Assembly: GCA_900552095.1 (NCBI GenBank)
Contig: URYM01000102.1
Coordinates: forward strand, 1 to 6,491
From: an uncultured Blautia sp.
GTDB taxonomy: Bacteria; Bacillota; Clostridia; Lachnospirales; Lachnospiraceae
DNA length: 6,491 bases
Direction: 5' to 3'
Part shown: positions 6,340 to 6,491 of the stretch, in pieces
How positions within the stretch are numbered: the first letter of the stretch is position 1
Layout of the letters: each line of letters opens with the position of its first letter
Position numbers and translations under genes: made by a program
The notes under the pieces: generated by a model
What the model was told of the DNA's origin: nothing
Databases searched by the model: none
The model's input: the letters and a program-made list of their open reading frames with translations, nothing else

Positions 6340-6443
6340 TGCAGGAGAGAACGAAACGGCGGATCCAGTTCTGGGGCCGCCTGCTCTTTGTCATTTATCT
6401 GCTGATGCTGGGATACTTCCTGTTTTTTGCGGAAGAATACGGG
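6339..6443 (+). CDS. VanZ-like family membrane protein, N-terminal fragment (3' truncated)
   Basis: Only the first 35 codons are genomic before adapter sequence begins. They read as a short basic N-terminus (MQERTKRRIQFWGR), a hydrophobic helix at about residues 15-30 (LLFVIYLLMLGYFLFF) and AEEYG. The pattern helix plus FF(A/S)E.YG is typical of the first membrane segment of VanZ-like proteins, multi-pass membrane proteins named after the teicoplanin-resistance accessory protein; most family members are not linked to resistance. ATG 6339 overlaps the preceding stop as TGATG, with AAGGA (6322-6326) about twelve bases upstream, so translation is probably coupled to the small membrane protein. 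In the raw contig the frame appears to end at TGA 6462-6464 after adding LSLIHI; those six residues are translated adapter. The family call rests on a short segment. Confidence 0.65.
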
Positions 6444-6491
6444 CTGTCTCTTATACACATCTGACGCTGCCGACGATCTTACGCGTGTAGA
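6444..6491 (-). other. Untrimmed Nextera adapter with i5 index (read 1 side)
   Basis: CTGTCTCTTATACACATCT (6444-6462) is the reverse complement of the Tn5 mosaic end. It is followed by GACGCTGCCGACGA (6463-6476), the reverse complement of the Nextera read-1 adapter. An eight-base index, TCTTACGC (6477-6484), and GTGTAGA (6485-6491), the start of the complement of the P5 flow-cell sequence, complete it. As I recall, the index complement GCGTAAGA is the Nextera i5 index 517. None of this is genomic. Confidence 0.98.

Noticed and set aside
6204..6458. Minus-strand 84-codon open frame beginning MYKRQ
   Set aside because: Its start codon and first residues are translated Nextera adapter, and the rest is antisense to the two terminal membrane-protein genes.

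Overview
The window looks like a piece of chromosome from a Firmicute of the class Clostridia, most likely a gut Lachnospiraceae-type anaerobe. The grounds are moderately GC-rich coding sequence with AT-rich intergenic DNA, strong AGGAGG-type ribosome binding sites, a class 1B (NAD-linked) dihydroorotate dehydrogenase pair pyrK-pyrD, a long-form (309-residue) PyrF, and DegV, cold-shock and VanZ-type neighbours. The taxonomic call is inference from style and gene content. The first 27 and last 48 bases are not genomic: they are untrimmed Illumina Nextera adapter, so the real insert is about 28-6443 and both terminal genes are cut by the end of the fragment.

Layout. The left part (28-1022) has the 3' end of a DegV-family lipid-binding protein gene, then an extended -10 promoter and a GC hairpin leading to a 78-residue single-pass membrane protein of unknown function. 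A hairpin terminator follows (about 992-1030). It has a U-rich tail in both directions and also serves the convergent cold-shock gene on the minus strand (1064-1264). The intergenic region 1265-1503 carries a roughly 125-nt cold-shock leader, a near-consensus minus-strand promoter, and an overlapping plus-strand promoter. Each -35 box lies on the predicted start point of the other promoter. Next come a leader with a possible 15-codon reading frame that overlaps the pyrC start as ATGA, and then the pyrimidine operon.

The operon pyrC-pyrF-pyrK-pyrD-pyrE (1504-6136) is tightly packed and intact. It encodes the last four steps of de novo UMP synthesis: PyrC makes dihydroorotate, the PyrD/PyrK complex oxidises it to orotate with NAD+, PyrE adds ribose phosphate from PRPP, and PyrF decarboxylates OMP to UMP. 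All catalytic motifs I looked for are present. The first two steps (carbamoyl phosphate synthetase, aspartate transcarbamylase) are not in the window. No PyrR-type attenuator is evident before pyrC. Without a visible terminator, the operon runs on into a 54-residue membrane protein and the first 35 codons of a VanZ-like membrane protein.

Assessment: this is mostly an ordinary housekeeping region. I find no convincing undescribed system. The items worth a second look are the interlocked divergent csp/pyr promoters, the putative pyrC leader peptide, the interleaved inverted repeats around the csp leader, two small uncharacterised membrane proteins, and the adapter contamination, which creates false protein termini.
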